From the NCBI GenBank assembly GCA_900543715.1, contig UQSX01000009.1:3874-67873 (forward strand): a stretch of 64,000 bases of DNA, given 5' to 3'. The position numbers and the translations under genes are program-made. Source of the stretch: an uncultured Blautia sp. GTDB taxonomy: Bacteria; Bacillota; Clostridia; Lachnospirales; Lachnospiraceae. Below, piece by piece: positions 61,034 to 64,000 of the stretch; the stretch's first letter is position 1; the number at the start of each line of letters is the position of its first letter. The notes below the pieces were generated by a model that was not told the DNA's origin, did not search any database, and worked only from the letters and a program-made list of their open reading frames with translations.

Positions 61034-64000
61034 TTATTTATCTGAAGCTTTTCTTCTCCTGCTGCGGATCATCAGAACTGTTCCTGTACCTGCTGCAAGG
61101 ATAAGAGCCATCACATAAGGAAATACCACTGTGTCATCTCCTGTTTTCACACTTCCTGTGCTACTCTTGGATCCGGAGCTTCCAGAACTGCCGCCGGAGG
61201 TTCCGGAGCTGCTACCTGTTCCTGTGCCGGAGGTAGCTGTAGTCCCTACTGTAGACGCCTCCACCACCGTACCGAATTTACTCAGTGAAGTCACAGTTAC
61301 CTCTAATACGCCGTCTGTAACTGTTCCTGTCAGAGTTTCTACTTTTCCATCGTGAGTAACGTGGAGTACCTTCAATGTCTGTCCGTTATATTTCTCACCT
61401 ACCTGGATATTCAGAGTAATGGCTTCTTCCGGCTGAACCTCCTGGCCGTCTTTCAGAAGTTTCACATCGTACAGACGGATCAGAGCCTCTTTGGAAGTAA
61501 TCTCCTGCTGCATCAGCTTCACATCACTGTCTGACGCTGTCAGGGCTTCCAGCTTCAGTTCATAGCCGGACAGTCCTTTTCCGGTTACAGAAATCGGATA
61601 ATTCAGATATGTCAGTGTGATTTCCTCATCTCCCTGCGTTGGATCTTCCTGTCCCGGATCTGGTGTGGGTTCCGGATCTTCCTGTCCCGGATCTGGCGTG
61701 GGTTCTGGATCTTCCTGTCCCGAATCTGGCGTCGGTTCTGGGTCCGGCGTTGGCTCCGGATCTGGGGTGGGCTCTGGTTCCGGATCCGGTTCCTGAGTTG
61801 CTTCCAGTTCCTGGATGCGGGCTTCTTTCTCAGTAAGAAGTGTCAGGATTTCCTCAGAAATCTGAAGCTTCATGTCATCAGCCAGGGCGTTATAAGCGGC
61901 TCTGGCTGCCTCTACCGCCTCTTTATCATCCAGGGTAAGAGCCGCTGTCTCCGGCAGCGACTGTATGGCGGATACAACCTGGTCTACCTGCTCCTGCCGC
62001 TGGGAAAGGGCGTTCTCCAAAGCTTCCAGTTTTGCTAATGTGTCACTGTCTACATAAGCCTTCTGAGCCTCTGTCAGAGCGTCATAGGCGGCTCTGGCTG
62101 TGCTGACCGCTTCTGCCGCTGCAAAGGAGATCTGATCTGCCTCCGGCAGCGCTGCGATCTGGTCAATAACCAGCTGGGCAGTCTCCTGGTCTGCTGCCTC
62201 GCTTCTCAGTACCTCAATGCGGTCTGCTGCTGCCTGAAGCTTATCTACGATTTCCTGAGGCAGAGCGGCTTTCTGTTCCTCGCTCAGAGCATTGTAATGT
62301 GCCAGGGCTGTATCCACTGCTCCTGCGTGTTCCAGAGTCAGTTCCTCTGGTGCCGGAAGCTGGCTGATTTCTTCCTCAACCTGGGTAATAGCTTCCTCCT
62401 CCAGCAGTTCAGCAATACGTGCTTCCAGCCCGGCCAGAATCTCAAGTGTCTCTTCCGCTACCATAGTCTTCTGGGTATCTGTCAGAGCTTCATAGGCGGC
62501 TCTGGCTGCTTCTACCTGCCCATGGCTGTCCAGCGTAATCTCCTCCAGAGAAGGCAGGGCGTAGATCTGTTCTGTTACAGCATCTGCTGCTGCCTGGTCA
62601 GCTTCCTGCTGAGCCAGAAGTTCTGCATATCTGGTTTCTGCTGCTTCCAATATAGGAAGTGCCGTTACCAGCCCTTTCTGAGTATCTGTCAGGGCTTCAT
62701 AAGATGCTCTGGCATCGTCAATGGCTCCTTTGCTCTCTAAAGTCACTGTACCGATCTTGTAGATCAGCAGGTCTGTATTATATGCTGCCGCCTGGTCTGC
62801 ATCAGCCTGGGCCAAAAGGTCCGAAAGAGTGTCTTCTGCCTGTTCCAGAACTTCGTAGTTGGTCACGTATCCCTTCTGCTCTTCCGTCAGGGCATTGTAG
62901 GCGTCACGGGCTCCCCGGATTGCTGCCTCGCTGTCCAGAGTTACTTCACCGATCTGGCTGATCAGATCCATGACTGCCTGGGCTTCAACTGGAACTTCAG
63001 GCTCCTCGGGATTTCCTGGATTTGCAACTGCTTCTTTAAAGGCTGCTTCTGCCGCATCTACAGTTTCCTGCGTATTGGCGATATTACTGATAGCTGCCAC
63101 TGCGTTTTCGTAAGCCTCCTTGACATTTTCATAGCCCATCAGCTCTTCTCTGTTTTCAGAACTGTTAAACTCCGCCAGAGTCCAGGTCAGGCTGTCTCCG
63201 TCTACATTAGGCACAAAGTATTCCACATAATTATTGCCGGAACACAGGTCGCCCTTCACCGCTGTAAACCGGAATCGGAGTACATCTCCATTTTCAGGCT
63301 CTGTATCGCTCATGCCCACATCCGGCATATCATTATTTAACGTATACATCCAGCCTGACTGCCGAGTGTAATCGAATTCGCCCAAAGTAGCTTTTCTTCT
63401 TGGGTTCGTGATGGCTATGCCATTTTCTTCTGCATACTGGAGAATAATCTCCGGGAAGTCTGCTGTAAGACTGCCGTTCTCATCTAATATCCAGCTGAGA
63501 TAAAAGCTGCTTTCCAGACTTCCTGTATTGTCATATCTGAGTCCATTTGCTGTGAGAAGGGCATCCAGGACTTCCGCTGTAGTGTCTTCACCTGGCTGAA
63601 TCTCCACCAATACCGGTTCTACCAGGTAGCCCTGCCCGATGGTGAACTTTTCAACAGCCACTGCCACATAGCCTTTCTGGTCTTCCTCCTGAAGCTGTTT
63701 ATAAGTTTCTTCTGCTGCTGTCAGGGTATTCAGCTTGGTCACCAGGTCTTTCTGGGTATCTGTCAGTTTGTCATAGGCATCTCTGGCTGCCTGGATGGCT
63801 TCTCCGCTGTCCAGGGTCACTTTGCCGATGCTGTCGATCAGGGCATCTACTGCTGCCGCTGCTTCTTCATCTGCCTTTTTCTGGTCCTGCAGCTCCTGAT
63901 AACGTGTTTCCGCCGTTGTCAGGGTATCCAGCTTGGTCACCAGGCCTTTCTGGGTATCTGTCAGTTTGTCATAGGCATCTCTGGCTGCCTGGATGGCTTC
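61034..64000 (-). CDS. Repeat-rich wall-anchored protein with embedded DUF4430 domain (N-terminus beyond window)
   Basis: 988 residues are visible and the frame is open at base 64000. At least eight helical units of about 66 residues, each with a core like ARAAYEALTDTQK (FIVAR-like three-helix modules). Between units two and three lies a DUF4430 domain (about 63245-63661): VEIQPGEDTTAEVLDALL, SGWMYTLNNDMPDVGMSD and ENGDVLRFRF. Then a Pro/Asp/Glu-rich wall linker (61641-61793), a beta domain, a Gly/Ser-rich stretch and a sorting-like end: GSVKTGDDT, hydrophobic helix, RSRRRK. The KTGD looks like a degenerate sortase signal. First visible gene of the operon. Confidence 0.85.
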   Translation of the reverse strand, partial: EAIQAARDAYDKLTDTQKGLVTKLDTLTTAETRYQELQDQKKADEEAAAAVDALIDSIGKVTLDSGEAIQAARDAYDKLTDTQKDLVTKLNTLTAAEETYKQLQEEDQKGYVAVAVEKFTIGQGYLVEPVLVEIQPGEDTTAEVLDALLTANGLRYDNTGSLESSFYLSWILDENGSLTADFPEIILQYAEENGIAITNPRRKATLGEFDYTRQSGWMYTLNNDMPDVGMSDTEPENGDVLRFRFTAVKGDLCSGNNYVEYFVPNVDGDSLTWTLAEFNSSENREELMGYENVKEAYENAVAAISNIANTQETVDAAEAAFKEAVANPGNPEEPEVPVEAQAVMDLISQIGEVTLDSEAAIRGARDAYNALTEEQKGYVTNYEVLEQAEDTLSDLLAQADADQAAAYNTDLLIYKIGTVTLESKGAIDDARASYEALTDTQKGLVTALPILEAAETRYAELLAQQEADQAAADAVTEQIYALPSLEEITLDSHGQVEAARAAYEALTDTQKTMVAEETLEILAGLEARIAELLEEEAITQVEEEISQLPAPEELTLEHAGAVDTALAHYNALSEEQKAALPQEIVDKLQAAADRIEVLRSEAADQETAQLVIDQIAALPEADQISFAAAEAVSTARAAYDALTEAQKAYVDSDTLAKLEALENALSQRQEQVDQVVSAIQSLPETAALTLDDKEAVEAARAAYNALADDMKLQISEEILTLLTEKEARIQELEATQEPDPEPEPTPDPEPTPDPEPTPDSGQEDPEPTPDPGQEDPEPTPDPGQEDPTQGDEEITLTYLNYPISVTGKGLSGYELKLEALTASDSDVKLMQQEITSKEALIRLYDVKLLKDGQEVQPEEAITLNIQVGEKYNGQTLKVLHVTHDGKVETLTGTVTDGVLEVTVTSLSKFGTVVEASTVGTTATSGTGTGSSSGTSGGSSGSSGSKSSTGSVKTGDDTVVFPYVMALILAAGTGTVLMIRSRRRKASDK
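61641..61793 (-). repeat. In-gene tandem repeats coding the Pro/Glu/Asp-rich linker
   Basis: Three 33-base units starting GGATCTTCCTGTCCC (61641, 61674, 61707 on the plus strand) followed by three 18-base units (61740, 61758, 61776). They encode EPTPDPGQEDP-type and EPTPDP-type peptides. Unit number is likely to vary between strains. Confidence 0.85.
63733..64000 (-). repeat. Near-identical 198-base direct repeat at the right edge
   Basis: The stretch from 63733 (GCTTGGTCACCAGGTCTTTC) recurs from 63931 with one mismatch over the 70 visible bases, a step of 198 bases or 66 codons. It is a recent duplication of one helical module and probably the start of a longer array beyond the window. Confidence 0.85.

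Noticed and set aside
61641..61793. Regular short repeats that might suggest a CRISPR array
   Set aside because: They are contiguous, without spacers, and encode a Pro/Glu-rich linker in frame.

Overview
The window reads as chromosomal DNA of a low-to-medium GC Clostridia, most likely Lachnospiraceae (gut Firmicutes). Support for this comes from a large Gram-positive-type SRP RNA, strong AGGAGG ribosome sites, a bacterial V-type ATPase operon, a Pst/PhoPR operon, a clostridial-style Tad pilus locus, two ECF transporter cassettes with fused ATPases, and DUF4367, DUF4430 and DUF5702-type proteins. The genus cannot be fixed by eye. No insertion sequence, prophage, CRISPR array or rRNA is seen.

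Layout, left to right. 1-3.4 kb: dnaX (cut by the left edge) behind a 6-phosphofructokinase gene, then the SRP RNA gene with its own promoter and terminator, then a DedA membrane protein whose start codon abuts that terminator. 3.4-5.7 kb: an AT-rich accessory patch with a decayed Rpn-family nuclease gene, a small secreted protein and a membrane DUF4367 protein. 5.8-9.3 kb: murG, an ECF sigma factor, a HIT protein, a soluble orphan histidine kinase with a Spo0A-box-like site upstream, and a rhomboid protease. 9.6-19.2 kb: an eleven-gene Tad/Flp pilus operon with two prepilin peptidases, TadZ, TadA, TadB, TadC, an Flp pilin, a DUF5702 protein, two TadE-like pseudopilins and an FHA protein. 19.3-25.1 kb: mixed housekeeping genes (SGNH hydrolase, YbaK deacylase, CapA, acyltransferase, UPF0126/TRIC channel, YqeY). 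25.2-28.9 kb: a SagB-like oxidase, CcdA and TlpA redox operon, a tRNA-Lys gene, small proteins and trmB.

29.1-37.7 kb: nine-gene V-type ATPase operon in the order G/H-C-I-K-F-E-A-B-D, closed by a strong terminator. 37.9-43.8 kb, minus strand: a complete ECF transporter (S, fused A1A2, T) followed by a PHP hydrolase, an inositol-monophosphatase-like phosphatase and a MurR/RpiR regulator. 44.1-50.7 kb, minus strand: pstS-pstC-pstA-pstB-phoU-phoB-phoR, preceded by direct repeats that match a PhoP box and followed by a 22-bp-stem terminator. Next come an AraC regulator and a divergent YczE-like membrane protein.

52.6-64 kb, minus strand, running off the right edge: the most interesting region. 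Three large surface proteins lie upstream of, and are apparently co-transcribed with, a second complete ECF transporter. The first is a repeat-rich, wall-anchored protein with an embedded DUF4430 domain. The second is an 1181-residue membrane-anchored protein with an alpha6/alpha6 toroid like the N-terminal domain of intrinsic factor. The third is a DUF4430 lipoprotein. Toroid plus DUF4430 is the domain make-up of the animal B12 carriers intrinsic factor and transcobalamin. Together with an ECF importer this suggests a Gram-positive surface capture-and-import system for a corrinoid or a similar vitamin. The substrate is an inference; the genes and domains are read from the sequence.
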